From the NCBI RefSeq assembly GCF_900101595.1, contig NZ_FMYY01000001.1, positions 690,585 to 754,584 on the forward strand: a stretch of 64,000 nt of DNA. The letters run 5' to 3'. Of the stretch, positions 7,941-16,952 are shown piece by piece; the stretch's first letter is position 1, and each line of letters begins with the position of its first letter. This DNA is from Paenibacillus sp. cl123 (GTDB lineage: Bacteria > Bacillota > Bacilli > Paenibacillales > NBRC-103111). The position numbers were made by a program, and so were the translations under genes. Below the pieces are notes generated by a model. It searched no databases and was not told the origin of the DNA. It saw nothing but the letters and a program-made list of their open reading frames with translations.

Positions 7941-9304
7941 GGCGCGTCACTCGATTCTGTCTTTGAATGGTCCGCCCTGCGCGGACGAAGTGCGGCCGGC
8001 TCCAGGCCCGAGCGCCTGGCGGCCCGCAGGATTAGCCAGACAACCGAAGCCTCGGCGGCTACGCCGAGCGACTGTGCCAGCGCGCCGATCATTCCGTTCC
8101 ACCCGGGGACTGCCAGGACGCAGGCCAGCAGGACGAGAAGGGTGGTGCAGACGTTGGCGGCCTGCGACCACACCATCGTTTTTGTTTGACTGCGGAGCAT
8201 AAGCAGCCCGTTGCCGAAGTCCAGCCACGGGAAGATCAGCGTCAGCAGCATAAATACGCGCAATGTCGACAGGCTGGCATGCATCAGGCGCTCGTTCACG
8301 CCCATGACATGCTCCATGAACCAAGGGCCCAGCGAGCTGTAAGAGAGCAGCGCCAGCAGCAGGGTCGGGATAAACGCTACCGTGATGGCGAACCGGATGA
8401 CGGTCGCCGAATCCTTCCGGTAAAAATTTAGGACAATCTGATGGACGTAAGAGAAAAAGCTTGTCACCAGGTTGGTCAGACTGGCGGCGATGGCGAAGGC
8501 TGCAACCGACAGCTGGATGTCGTTGGTTTTGCCGAGAAAAGCGTTGATCGACGGAGATGCAAGGATCGCAATAACGGACGAATACAGCAGAGGCTTGTAG
8601 AAGCCGAATATTTGTCCGGGCCGTTCGATAGGATGCTCCGGCTTTTTCTCGGGAATATGCCGCTTCAGCAGCGATCGGCCTTCCCAGACGCTGACGATGG
8701 CCTCGATAACCATGCCGACGAGGAAGATGATCGCGCCGACCGTCCCGCTGGTCACGCCCGTATGTATGAAGTAGAGCGATACCAGATACATGCCCAGCAG
8801 TCGGATACCCATCCCGATCGTGAGCCACTTGGTGCGCATATTAGAGATGATGACGCCATGGAACAGGCAGCGGATGCCTGAGAAGATGCTGACGAACATC
8901 AGGATGCGGAACACGTCCATCATGGGAGCGACCATGCTTTCCTCCGCGCCGAACAGGCCGGTGAACAGCCATGGGCCGATGGGCGAATAGCTGATTGCCA
9001 GGCCGATCGCGAATATGGAGCCAAGCACATAGAAGCTCACGACCGACATCGCCCGGAAGGAGATGCGGTCGCGAACCAGAGCGGAGCATGTTTGACGCAG
9101 CAGAACGGCAGGCCTCTCTGTGATGCCTAATATGCTCATCGGCAGCGCATAGCTGGCGATAATGATCTCGGGATGCGCGGAACGGGCGAGCGTGCTGTTG
9201 ATGATGACATGGGATATGGTGACAAGGCTAGCCGATATGCCGAGCGGCAGGAAAAAGGCGAGCAGTTGTCTGAACGAAATGCTTCGGTGCTGCGGTTCAC
9301 TCAT
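7937..9304 (-). CDS. MATE/MOP-superfamily-like polytopic membrane protein
   Basis: The 455-residue protein has about twelve TM helices in two similar halves (LLAFFLPLGISASLVTIS near the start; FYKPLLYSSVIAILA at mid-protein), the arrangement of MOP-superfamily carriers such as MATE drug/sodium antiporters and lipid or polysaccharide flippases. I cannot choose between these from sequence. The ATG at 9304 has AGAGGG six bases upstream; the in-frame GTG at 9322 has no site. It is translationally coupled to the following MFS gene, so the two may serve one export task. Confidence 0.7.
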   Translation of the reverse strand: MSEPQHRSISFRQLLAFFLPLGISASLVTISHVIINSTLARSAHPEIIIASYALPMSILGITERPAVLLRQTCSALVRDRISFRAMSVVSFYVLGSIFAIGLAISYSPIGPWLFTGLFGAEESMVAPMMDVFRILMFVSIFSGIRCLFHGVIISNMRTKWLTIGMGIRLLGMYLVSLYFIHTGVTSGTVGAIIFLVGMVIEAIVSVWEGRSLLKRHIPEKKPEHPIERPGQIFGFYKPLLYSSVIAILASPSINAFLGKTNDIQLSVAAFAIAASLTNLVTSFFSYVHQIVLNFYRKDSATVIRFAITVAFIPTLLLALLSYSSLGPWFMEHVMGVNERLMHASLSTLRVFMLLTLIFPWLDFGNGLLMLRSQTKTMVWSQAANVCTTLLVLLACVLAVPGWNGMIGALAQSLGVAAEASVVWLILRAARRSGLEPAALRPRRADHSKTESSDAP

Positions 9305-9478
9305 AGCTGTCCCTCTTTTCACACAGTTCTCACATTATAGCACGAACTGCCGGCAGGGGGGGCAGAAAAATTTGACTCCCTACTGGAACGCAGGTCCCGT
9401 TTCTGTTACATTATTAGAAAAGCGTGCGCGCCTTCGGCAGAACTTAGGTGGAATAGCGAGAAAAGGTGGTGCATCCGC

Positions 9479-9796
9479 ATGACCGATATTTTTGTGTGGG
9501 ACGAGAGGCTGGGCATCCCCCTGCCGCAGCTCCCCAAAGACTTCGAGACGTATACGGACCGTGAGCAGGCAGCCATTCTGCTGCGATGGGAAGAGATCAG
9601 GGGAACGATTCCCGATCGGGTCAAGCAGATCGAGCGGGTCATTATTTTCAAGCAGGGGCAGCTCGATGTGGAAGATGACTTCGTGACGTCCTGCCGGCTG
9701 AACAGCGAGATCGCCGAGCTGGCCAGCACGATCAATGAGCTGCATCTTTGGTACAGGGTCGATCAGGATATGGATGCCAGAGCCGCCCATCATTAA
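9479..9796 (+). CDS. Conserved hypothetical protein, small and acidic
   Basis: The 105-residue soluble protein begins MTDIFVWDERLGIPLPQL and is largely helical after residue 25, ending in a His-rich tail. It has no membrane segment, signal or known catalytic motif. AAAAGGTGG lies about 10 bases before the ATG. It is the first of three tightly spaced plus-strand genes ending in the YtpB-type terpene synthase, so co-expression is likely. I do not recognise a function. Confidence 0.6.
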   Translation: MTDIFVWDERLGIPLPQLPKDFETYTDREQAAILLRWEEIRGTIPDRVKQIERVIIFKQGQLDVEDDFVTSCRLNSEIAELASTINELHLWYRVDQDMDARAAHH

Positions 9797-9845
9797 GAAT
9801 TGGGCGGGGATGACAATAAGCGCCGCTACCCAGGAGGTTGAAACA

Positions 9846-10451
9846 TTGAGTTGGAGTGAAAGCTACGGCAGGATCGCCGCGCAGCTTGCGAGCCATCGGC
9901 CTTCTCTATACCCGACAGAAGAGCTCGACGACCTGACCAGCCTGAAGATCGCCAAGCTTCCGATCGAGGGCTTCACCGGAGAACGCCGCAGCTACGCGCT
10001 GGCCGTGAAGGCCGGTCTGCTGCTGCTGAACGAAAGTCTGGATGAGGCGCATGAACTGGCGCAAGAGCTTCCTACAAGAGAAGGCAGCTACCTGCATGGC
10101 ATCATGCACCGGATGGAAGGGGATTATCCGAACGCGGCATACTGGTTCCGAATGGCGGGAGGACACCCGGCGCAGGAGGTATGGAGCGGCAAAATTCGGG
10201 AAAAGCTGGCGGAGACAGGGAATGATGAATTCGGAACGGCTTCGCTGACCGCCCGGATTCGCGAATGGGCTGAGCACGGAAGCTTTTCTGCTGCCGGCTT
10301 CAACGAATTAGTAGAGCTGCAGGTGACGCGGGTGCGCAATGAACGCGTGGAGCAGTGGCTGATGGAGCTGCAGTATGCAGAGCTTGACGTTCTGCTGCAG
10401 CATTGCTATGCGCATAGCGGAGGAGGAGGACTATGGTTTGAGCCTCGTTAA
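9846..10451 (+). CDS. Hypothetical protein with tetratricopeptide-like helices
   Basis: The 201-residue soluble protein is mostly alpha-helical. A central segment (RMEGDYPNAAYWFRMAGGHP) looks like a single TPR-like helical pair, suggesting a binding role. No enzyme motif is seen. It starts at TTG 9846 behind AGGAGG at 9832-9837. Its last 14 bp overlap the start of the terpene synthase gene, so translation of the two is probably coupled. Whether it helps the synthase is not known. Confidence 0.65.
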   Translation: MSWSESYGRIAAQLASHRPSLYPTEELDDLTSLKIAKLPIEGFTGERRSYALAVKAGLLLLNESLDEAHELAQELPTREGSYLHGIMHRMEGDYPNAAYWFRMAGGHPAQEVWSGKIREKLAETGNDEFGTASLTARIREWAEHGSFSAAGFNELVELQVTRVRNERVEQWLMELQYAELDVLLQHCYAHSGGGGLWFEPR

Positions 10452-11514
10452 CCAAAGCGCAGCTGTTCCCAGAGGGCCCTTCAGCTTGATCAGCCGGGTA
10501 TATCGCTATGTGCTGCCGGAAGTTCGCGAGCAGCTGCGTTATTGGCGAGGACGTGCGGAGTCGATGCCCGATGCGGAGCTGCGCAAGCAGGCCATCGACA
10601 GCATGACCACCAAGGAATTCCATTGCATCGGGGGCGCGGTGTACGCCGCAGCCAATCCTTCGATGCGGCATATACTCATTCCGCTGATCGTAGCCTTCCA
10701 GACGATCAGCGATTATTTGGACAACCTGTGCGACCGCAGCACTTCGCTGGACCCTGTTGATTTCCGCAGTCTGCATCAGTCGATGCTGGATGCCGTCGAT
10801 CCCGCTGAGCCGCTTCACGACTACTACGCGCATCGGGAGGAACGCGAAGATGCCGGGTATCTGAACGATCTGGTGAAAACCTGCCAAGCCTCCATACGGC
10901 TGCTGCCTTCATATCCGCTCGTTGCCTCTGCCGTCCGCGAGCTGGTCGGGCTGTATGCGGACTTGCAGGTGTACAAGCATATTCGCAAGGATCTTCGCGA
11001 GGCTGCGCTGCTCTCCTGGTGGAGTCAGCACCAAGACCGGTTTCCTAACGTACAATGGAATGAGTTTGCCGCGGCCACAGGCTCGACACTTGGGATGTTC
11101 ATGCTGTTTCTGGCCTCTTCGGAGCCCGGACTGGCAAGCGACAAGGCAGAACGGATTCACGCAGCGTATTTTCCCTATGTATGCGGACTGCATATCCTGC
11201 TTGATTACTTAATCGATCAGGAGGAAGACAGGGCTGGCGGGGATTTGAACTTTTGCAGCTACTACGACAGTATGGATGCGACCGTCGAGCGAATAGCGGT
11301 TATTGTGGAAGAAGCCAAGTTAAGATCGGATTCCCTTGAGCACCCGGCTTTTCACCGGATGATTATCGAAGGGCTGCTGGCGCTATATTTGTCCGATCCG
11401 AAGGTAAGCAGGCAGGAGGAGGTCAAGCGGATCTCCAAGCGTTTGATGAAGGGAAGTCCCTGGATGCGGCTGTTTTTTCTGGTCAACAGCGTCTGGATTC
11501 GCCGAACGTCCTGA
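10438..11514 (+). CDS. ytpB: Tetraprenyl-beta-curcumene synthase (YtpB/DUF2600)
   Basis: The 358-residue protein matches the large class IB terpene synthases first found in Bacillus. These cyclise tetraprenyl (C35) diphosphate to tetraprenyl-beta-curcumene for sesquarterpene lipids. It carries both Asp-rich motifs of the class, DYLDNLCDR (about residue 80) and DYLIDQEEDR (about residue 258), in place of canonical DDxxD. The N-terminal pattern of basic, aromatic and small residues (RYWRGRAESMPDAELRKQA) is also conserved. It starts at TTG 10438, eight bases after GGAGGAGG. The partner cyclase (SqhC-like) and the C35 prenyl diphosphate synthase are not in this window. Confidence 0.9.
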   Translation: MSLVNQSAAVPRGPFSLISRVYRYVLPEVREQLRYWRGRAESMPDAELRKQAIDSMTTKEFHCIGGAVYAAANPSMRHILIPLIVAFQTISDYLDNLCDRSTSLDPVDFRSLHQSMLDAVDPAEPLHDYYAHREEREDAGYLNDLVKTCQASIRLLPSYPLVASAVRELVGLYADLQVYKHIRKDLREAALLSWWSQHQDRFPNVQWNEFAAATGSTLGMFMLFLASSEPGLASDKAERIHAAYFPYVCGLHILLDYLIDQEEDRAGGDLNFCSYYDSMDATVERIAVIVEEAKLRSDSLEHPAFHRMIIEGLLALYLSDPKVSRQEEVKRISKRLMKGSPWMRLFFLVNSVWIRRTS

Positions 11515-11598
11515 GGCTGCACGCTGATCGGGAGAACCGCAGCAAGATACATATCGAGAGGTATGGAAGCATGGCAACGAAGATAAGGAGGAAACATC

Positions 11599-12564
11599 AT
11601 GACAGTTAAAAAAATAGCCGTATTGACAAGCGGCGGCGACTCCCAGGGGATGAACGCTGCGGTGCGTGCGGTTGTGCGGAGCGGATTGTATCATGGGCTT
11701 GAGGTGTTCGCCGTTCAACGCGGATACGCCGGGCTGATTAACGACGATATTCGGGAGATGGACTTGCGCAGCGTAGGGGATATTATCCAGCGTGGCGGCA
11801 CCATTCTGCAGACGGCCCGCTGTAAGGAGTTCACGACGCCCGAAGGCCAGCAGCTCGGGGCGGAGAACCTCCGGAGACGGGGCATTGACGGCCTGGTCGT
11901 AATCGGAGGCGACGGTTCTTATCAGGGAGCAAACAAGCTGAGCAAGCTGGGCATCAAAACGATGGGCTTGCCGGGTACGATCGATAACGATATTCCGTTC
12001 ACCGACTTTACGATCGGCTTCGATACGGCAGTAAGCATCGTCGTGGATGCGATCAACAAGATCCGTGACACGATGAGCTCTCATGAGCGTTCCTCTGTCG
12101 TTGAGGTAATGGGACGCCATTGCGGGGATATCGCCTTGTATGCGGGACTGGCCAGCGGAGCCGAGACGATTCTTGTGCCTGAAGTGCCTTATGATCTCGA
12201 CGAAATTGCGGCCCGCATGTCGGAGAATTTCGCGCTTGGCAAGCGTCACAGTATCGTCATCGTCGCCGAAGGCGTGGGCAAGGGCGAGGATATCGCGAAT
12301 GGGATCACGGCGCGCAACGGTATCGAGCCCCGCGTCACTGTGCTTGGGCATATTCAGCGCGGCGGAGCTCCAACGCATAACGACCGTATTCTCGCCAGCA
12401 ACTTGGGCGACTTTGCCGTGCGCAAGCTGATCGAGGGCGAGTCCGGCAAGGGCTGCGGCATCATGAAGGGCGAGCTTGTGCTGACCGATATCGATAAAGT
12501 CGTTAATTCGAAGAAAGAATTCAATATGGACCTGTACGAGCTGGCCAAGCGATTATCTCAATAA
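11599..12564 (+). CDS. pfkA: ATP-dependent 6-phosphofructokinase
   Basis: The 321-residue enzyme phosphorylates fructose 6-phosphate to fructose 1,6-bisphosphate, the committing step of glycolysis. Length and motifs match bacterial PfkA: TSGGDSQGMN for ATP binding, GGDGSYQGA near residue 103, the catalytic PGTIDNDI near residue 124, and MGRHCGD near residue 170 for substrate binding. AAGGAGGAAAC precedes the ATG. In many Bacillales pfkA is followed by pyk; here a terminator follows and no pyk is present. Confidence 0.97.
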   Translation: MTVKKIAVLTSGGDSQGMNAAVRAVVRSGLYHGLEVFAVQRGYAGLINDDIREMDLRSVGDIIQRGGTILQTARCKEFTTPEGQQLGAENLRRRGIDGLVVIGGDGSYQGANKLSKLGIKTMGLPGTIDNDIPFTDFTIGFDTAVSIVVDAINKIRDTMSSHERSSVVEVMGRHCGDIALYAGLASGAETILVPEVPYDLDEIAARMSENFALGKRHSIVIVAEGVGKGEDIANGITARNGIEPRVTVLGHIQRGGAPTHNDRILASNLGDFAVRKLIEGESGKGCGIMKGELVLTDIDKVVNSKKEFNMDLYELAKRLSQ

Positions 12565-12595
12565 TCGCCGAACGCATGCCGGAGGAGCAAGACTG

Positions 12596-12625
12596 CGGAG
12601 TACGCCGGACGGCGTGCTCCGTTTT
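12596..12625 (+). terminator. Intrinsic terminator after pfkA
   Basis: CGGAGTACGCC pairs with GGCGTGCTCCG around a GGAC loop, followed by TTTT. An outer GCATGCC/GGCATGC pair extends the structure. Between here and 12889 I see no convincing gene or promoter. Confidence 0.8.
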
Positions 12626-12889
12626 GGCATGCTTCGCCGGAAGGAAACGCTTGCTTAGGAATTCGGCGGTTGCGCCCTAGACGGTGCATCTTCACGCCAT
12701 GGCGGCAACAGCTAGGTGTCAAGCTGCACGGAGCGGATAGGAATACTTGCCAATAAGCCGGGAATTCGATAGGATGGGAGTGCGAATGAAGGACAGCAGC
12801 GTCCGCAGGAAACGGCGGGACCGGACATGCTGCGGTTTATTGCGGAGCTTACCAGGTTAAGAAGATAAATTAGAGGAGGCAGACAGAAC

Positions 12890-13429
12890 TTGAATATTGC
12901 GATCGTAGCGGGAAGCAACCGGCGGGAAGCGACAAGCACCAAACTTTGCAGATATATCGCCGGGATACTGGCCTCCCAAGGCGTGCAGGCCGAGCTATAC
13001 AACTTATACGAGAAGCCGCTGCCCTTTTATTGCGGGGATGCCGAACAGGTGAGCGAAAGCGTGGAAGCTTGGAAGGAGTTCCTTAACCGCGCGGACGGCA
13101 TTATACTGGCGACTCCCGAGTATCACGGCAGCTTGACCGGTGTTTTGAAAAATGCGCTGGACTTCGCAGGCTTCGACCAATTTGACGGGAAGCCGGTGCT
13201 TTCGATATCCTCTGCAGGCGGAGCGGTAGGCGTCAGCTCGCTTCAGCAGCTGCAAACTATCGTGCGGAATGTGCATGGGATCAATTGTCCGGAGTGGATT
13301 TCGATCGGGGGAGCCCAGCGTATGTTCACGGAGGAGGGCGAGCCGGAAGATGCGAAAACCCGTGAACGCATATTGCGGACTGTGGGATACTTTATCAAAA
13401 TGACGAACTTGCTGCGTCCGTCAAGCTAA
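12890..13429 (+). CDS. NADPH-dependent FMN reductase family protein
   Basis: The 179-residue flavodoxin-like protein opens with the FMN-phosphate loop VAGSNRREATSTK and has the flavin-contacting ATPEYHGSLTGVLKNALD segment near residue 70, as in NADPH:FMN and azobenzene/chromate reductases. It is expected to be a soluble dimer reducing FMN, quinones or azo compounds with NADPH. It starts at TTG 12890 behind GAGGAGG. The ung gene follows after 12 bp, so the two are probably co-transcribed. Confidence 0.88.
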   Translation: MNIAIVAGSNRREATSTKLCRYIAGILASQGVQAELYNLYEKPLPFYCGDAEQVSESVEAWKEFLNRADGIILATPEYHGSLTGVLKNALDFAGFDQFDGKPVLSISSAGGAVGVSSLQQLQTIVRNVHGINCPEWISIGGAQRMFTEEGEPEDAKTRERILRTVGYFIKMTNLLRPSS

Positions 13430-13441
13430 GGAGGGAGCAGA

Positions 13442-14146
13442 ATGGCTGTGAGTCTGGGGAATGATTGGGAAAGCCTGCTGGAGGAAGAGTTTCAGCAGCC
13501 GTACTATTTGGAGCTGCGGGAATTTCTGAAGCGGGAGTATGCGACGAAAACGATTTTTCCGGAAATGCATGATATTTTCAATGCGTTGCGATATACCGCA
13601 TTTCAGGATGTGCAGGCGGTTATTCTTGGCCAAGACCCTTATCACGGGGCGGGACAGGCTCATGGATTGAGCTTCTCCGTGAAGCCGGGGATACCCGCTC
13701 CGCCGTCGCTGCAAAATATGCTGAAGGAGCTTAAGGATGATATCGGCTGCAGGATACCGGACAACGGCTGCCTGATTCCATGGGCCAAGCAGGGCGTTCT
13801 GCTGCTGAACACGGTGCTTACAGTACGGGAAGGAGCGGCTAACTCGCATAAAGGACATGGCTGGGAGCGCTTCACCGACCGGATCATCTCTCTGCTTAAT
13901 GAAAGAGAGCGGCCGATCGTATTTATTCTGTGGGGAAGCCACGCTCAATCTAAGACGCAATTCATTACGAACAAACGCCATCATATATTGCGCAGCGTTC
14001 ACCCGAGTCCGCTGTCGGCCCATCGGGGTTTTTTCGGCAGCAAGCCTTATTCGCAAACGAACGCATTCCTGGAAAGCATCGACAGCAGGCCGATTGACTG
14101 GCAGCTGCCGGATTTGGGCATACCTGTTAAGAAGAGCAGCCGCTAA
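13442..14146 (+). CDS. ung: Uracil-DNA glycosylase
   Basis: The 234-residue family 1 enzyme removes uracil from DNA at the start of base excision repair. It has the water-activating motif GQDPYHG (catalytic Asp about residue 67), the uracil-binding strand [11 protein letters not shown], and the minor-groove loop [13 protein letters not shown] with its catalytic His. Length and order are normal. AAGGAGGGAGCAG precedes the ATG. A terminator hairpin overlaps the last codons. Confidence 0.97.
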   Translation: MAVSLGNDWESLLEEEFQQPYYLELREFLKREYATKTIFPEMHDIFNALRYTAFQDVQAVILGQDPYHGAGQAHGLSFSVKPGIPAPPSLQNMLKELKDDIGCRIPDNGCLIPWAKQGVLLLNTVLTVREGAANSHKGHGWERFTDRIISLLNERERPIVFILWGSHAQSKTQFITNKRHHILRSVHPSPLSAHRGFFGSKPYSQTNAFLESIDSRPIDWQLPDLGIPVKKSSR

Positions 14147-14165
14147 CAGCGGCTGCTTATTTTTA
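14135..14165 (+). terminator. Intrinsic terminator overlapping the ung stop codon
   Basis: AGCAGCCGC (14135-14143) pairs with GCGGCTGCT (14149-14157), with the TAA stop in the loop, followed by TATTTTTATT. Confidence 0.85.
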
Positions 14166-14198
14166 TTCACCCCGGATGCCGCAGCTTTAAGAATTGTT

Positions 14199-14227
14199 TT
14201 GCCAACAGCGCACGAAGATGATATGAT
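14199..14227 (+). promoter_or_regulatory. Sigma-A promoter of the second nitroreductase gene
   Basis: TTGCCA (14199-14204) and TATGAT (14222-14227) are 17 bp apart, about 38 bp before the start codon. Confidence 0.7.
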
Positions 14228-14264
14228 CAAAACAAATAATTCATATATGAAAGGTGTGTTTTAA

Positions 14265-14873
14265 ATGAGCATCATATCCAACCTGTCCGAATTACAAGAT
14301 GCCGTACGCGAACATCGCAAGCCCGAGGCGGACGTGACGCCATTATTTTTGAATCGCTGGTCGCCGAGAGCGTTCTCGGACCGCAAGGTTTCCGGAAATG
14401 ATTTGCAGGCGGTGCTGGAGGCGGCTCATTGGGCGCCTTCATCGTATAATGACCAGCCTTGGCGGTTTATCGTCGCGACTGAAGAGGACCAGCTTGAGGT
14501 TTTCCGCAGCTTCCTCGGAGACTTCAACAAGCTGTGGGCGACTAAGGCGCCTGTTCTGATCGTCGTCGCCTCCGACAAGCTGAGAGAGAATGGCGACCCG
14601 AACGGAGCGCATGCTTTCGATGCGGGAGCTGCTTGGGGATATCTGGCTCTGCAAGCATCCTTGAAGGGGCTGATCAGCCATGCCATCGGCGGATTCGACC
14701 GCGAGAAGGCGCGTCAGCTGCTGAACGTGCCCGACCATTTCGAGCTGCATGCCGTCATTGCTTTAGGCTACCAGGGCGACAAAAATGAACTGCCTGAAGC
14801 ATTGCAGGCCAGGGAAATTCCGAATACGCGCAAGCCGCTCAGCTCGGTTGTTTTCGAGGGAAAAGTCAACTGA
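14265..14873 (+). CDS. Nitroreductase-family protein
   Basis: The 202-residue FMN-binding oxidoreductase contains the family signatures NRWSPRAFSDRKVSG and WAPSSYNDQPWRFIVAT near residue 60, and the C-terminal HAVIALGYQGDK segment. It is expected to be a soluble dimer using NAD(P)H, substrate unknown. GAAAGGTGTG precedes the ATG. It is a single-gene transcript with its own promoter and terminator. It differs clearly from the nitroreductase at 2486-3154 in its N-terminal arm, so the two are not a recent duplicate. Confidence 0.88.
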   Translation: MSIISNLSELQDAVREHRKPEADVTPLFLNRWSPRAFSDRKVSGNDLQAVLEAAHWAPSSYNDQPWRFIVATEEDQLEVFRSFLGDFNKLWATKAPVLIVVASDKLRENGDPNGAHAFDAGAAWGYLALQASLKGLISHAIGGFDREKARQLLNVPDHFELHAVIALGYQGDKNELPEALQAREIPNTRKPLSSVVFEGKVN

Positions 14874-14936
14874 AAACTGAGCAGGCCAAACCTGTCTGGT
14901 CCTCTTCTGGACAGATTAATGGCTTCAATAGATTGC

Positions 14937-14966
14937 AAAAAGGACAGCTTGTGGCTGTCCTTTTGC
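14937..14966 (+). terminator. Intrinsic terminator after the second nitroreductase gene
   Basis: AAAAAGGACAGC pairs with GCTGTCCTTTT around TTGTG, ending in TTTT. The A and T runs on both sides could let it work in both directions. Confidence 0.85.
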
Positions 14967-15032
14967 CATGTTGTTTAACTACGCTTAAGCGATAAAGCGC
15001 GGTGAAGCTTCTGCTCGCGAGAGCAGCTTTTC

Positions 15033-15569
15033 TTATTCTGCAAATTCACTTTTTAATAGCCCATAAACGTATTCATCGTAGTGTCGTCCATTCGTAAAGA
15101 TCATATTCCTCATTTTTCCTTCTTGCTTGAAACCAAGATGCTCTTGCAGTTTAATGGAGCCTTCATTAAAAGCATATATATGGGCGGTTACCTTCTCGTA
15201 ACGCAATTCATTAAAAAAATACCGGAGCAAGATTCTTACTGCGTCCGATGCGTAGCCATTACGCCAATGTTCACGAAATATGGCCACGCCGTATTTAAAA
15301 GTTCCGTTACGTGGATCACAGCTATGTGAATTAATGCTTCCTACTAATTCTCCATCTAGAGATTCAATGGCCAGCATAATATGATGTCCGTTAGCTCCTT
15401 TTGAAGCCTGCTGCTCGGCCCATGACTTCGTTCCGGCTTCCGATCTGGGGAAATATAGGGCATCCGATGCCCGGGCCCCCTCTGAATCCTGATCGTTCTT
15501 ATGAAAATTCATCCAATCCTCAGGAACAATTGCTCGCAATCTGACTTTTTTGCCTTCCCAGATGTTCAA
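15033..15569 (-). CDS. GNAT acetyltransferase, RimJ/RimL-like
   Basis: The 178-residue protein has the GNAT fold with an acetyl-CoA loop in REHWRNGYASDAVRILLRYF (about residues 98-117) and the late strand YAFNEGSIKLQEHLGFKQEG typical of the RimJ/RimL branch. Such enzymes acetylate protein N-termini, amino sugars or small metabolites; the target is not predictable. Its codon use is visibly more AT-rich than the flanking genes, so it may be a recent arrival. It ends close to a hairpin at 15005-15030 (GCTTCTGCTCGCGAGAGCAGC), which may help termination. Confidence 0.85.
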   Translation of the reverse strand: MNIWEGKKVRLRAIVPEDWMNFHKNDQDSEGARASDALYFPRSEAGTKSWAEQQASKGANGHHIMLAIESLDGELVGSINSHSCDPRNGTFKYGVAIFREHWRNGYASDAVRILLRYFFNELRYEKVTAHIYAFNEGSIKLQEHLGFKQEGKMRNMIFTNGRHYDEYVYGLLKSEFAE

Positions 15570-15590
15570 AACTATCGACCCCGTCCCGTC

Positions 15591-16769
15591 TTACTTGTAA
15601 GTGACGCCCGGCGTATAAGTGTTCACCGCATTCCACAGCAGAAACTCCTCAACGCCGTTGTCCTTCAGCGCGCGTATCTGATCCTCCAGCTGCTGCTTGC
15701 CATACCGGATATGGCCCGGCACCCAGGTGGCGGTGAAGTCCTGAATCCACGGCCGGATCACCGGCTTGAAGTCTCCCAGCGGGTCCAGCTTCTTCAAGGT
15801 GTCCTTGGTCGCCCCCGCGATCGTCTGATAAGGAGCTGCGTCAGGCACCTTGGCTCCGAACCAGCCGGTAGAGTAATGGCTCGGATAGATCATCGGGGAG
15901 ATGACATCCACATTTTGCGATATTTTCTGAAAGTCCTGGCCGATTCCTTCCGCAGCGGGCACGGACGCCGCATAGCCAAATATGTCGACGGACACGCGGA
16001 CGCCGAGCGGCGCGAGCTGTTCATGCGCGTATTTCACGAAGCCGGCGACCGCGTCGATGCGGGAACGCTCATCCTTTTCGTACTGCAGCGTATCGGCGCG
16101 CTTCTCGAAACCTTCGGGGAAACGGACATAGTCGAACTGGATTTCCTTGAACCCGGCTTTGGCCGCTTCTTTGGCGACCTCGATATTGTAATCCCATACT
16201 TCCTTCATGTAAGGATTGACGAACCGCTCCGGCGGGTTTTTGCCGTTGCCCCAGACGGTGCCGTCCGGATTCAGGTAGGATAACTCGGGGCGCTTCTCCG
16301 CCAGTACGGTGTCTTTGAATACGACGACTCTGGCGATCGGATAAATCTCATGCTCCTGGAGCGTCGTCATCAGCTTGGGCATATCGGAGATGATCTTTTT
16401 CGTTGTCTCCATGCCAAGCAGCTTCTCGTTATTTGTGTTATACGTAATGTAGCCCCAATCATCCTTGATATCGATGACCATGGCATTCAATTCCGTGTCG
16501 TCCACCAGCTTCAGCAGCGTGCTCATCCTGGCGCCGGCAGCACTGTGGGCGGTTACATAAACTCCCTTCACCTTAGGAGCGTCCTTCTGCGGATCGAGCT
16601 TGACCGTCGGCATGAGAGGATCGGCGGTTGCGTCGTCAGCCGGCGGTGTTTGTACGACGGCATTTTTTGAGTCCATAGCTGCCTGGGCTGTCTGTTCGAA
16701 GGTAATTCCAGGGTGTTCCGAGCCTACGCCGCCCCAAGCCATGAGGAATGCGGCCAATATGAGTTCCAT
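15591..16769 (-). CDS. Putative glycoside hydrolase, DUF4015 family
   Basis: The 392-residue protein starts with a short hydrophobic export or anchor segment and a disordered linker to about residue 65. A TIM-barrel-like domain of the DUF4015 putative glycosyl hydrolase family follows (VKGVYVTAHSAAGARMSTLL; IQFDYVRFPEGF near residue 215; DVISPMIYPSHYSTGWFG near residue 290). The FDYVRFP segment holds conserved acidic residues suited to catalysis. The likely role is hydrolysis of a cell wall or exopolysaccharide glycan outside the membrane. GGGAGAGACG precedes the ATG. A TATAAT-like -10 (16823-16818) and the palindrome ATAAGATCTTAT (16789-16800) lie upstream. Confidence 0.82.
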   Translation of the reverse strand: MELILAAFLMAWGGVGSEHPGITFEQTAQAAMDSKNAVVQTPPADDATADPLMPTVKLDPQKDAPKVKGVYVTAHSAAGARMSTLLKLVDDTELNAMVIDIKDDWGYITYNTNNEKLLGMETTKKIISDMPKLMTTLQEHEIYPIARVVVFKDTVLAEKRPELSYLNPDGTVWGNGKNPPERFVNPYMKEVWDYNIEVAKEAAKAGFKEIQFDYVRFPEGFEKRADTLQYEKDERSRIDAVAGFVKYAHEQLAPLGVRVSVDIFGYAASVPAAEGIGQDFQKISQNVDVISPMIYPSHYSTGWFGAKVPDAAPYQTIAGATKDTLKKLDPLGDFKPVIRPWIQDFTATWVPGHIRYGKQQLEDQIRALKDNGVEEFLLWNAVNTYTPGVTYK

Positions 16770-16788
16770 GATCGTCTCTCCCTGCAGT

Positions 16789-16823
16789 ATAAGATCTTAT
16801 CTATTAAACACTCTACTATTATA
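16789..16823 (-). promoter_or_regulatory. Minus-strand -10 and palindrome before the DUF4015 gene
   Basis: On the minus strand TATAAT occupies 16823-16818. The 12-bp perfect palindrome ATAAGATCTTAT (16789-16800) sits just downstream of the expected start site, a position suited to a repressor. The -35 match is weak. Confidence 0.35.
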
Positions 16824-16853
16824 ATAAACTCGTACCCGTTGCGATAGATAGCT

Positions 16854-16883
16854 TTGATGGAATTTGCCGAAATGTGTTACAAT
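16854..16883 (+). promoter_or_regulatory. Sigma-A promoter of the MFS gene
   Basis: TTGATG (16854-16859) and TACAAT (16878-16883) are 18 bp apart. Transcription would start near 16890, which excludes protein starts upstream of that point. Confidence 0.6.
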
Positions 16884-16952
16884 CGCGAAGGAGCAGGTGA
16901 GGAGACATTTATTCTTCAGCCTTGCGTTAGCATGAATCAGAGGATGGATGTC

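Noticed and set aside
12626..12889. Possible 28-codon frame before the FMN reductase gene
   Set aside because: Arg-rich, no hydrophobic or known motif and no clear ribosome binding site; likely chance.
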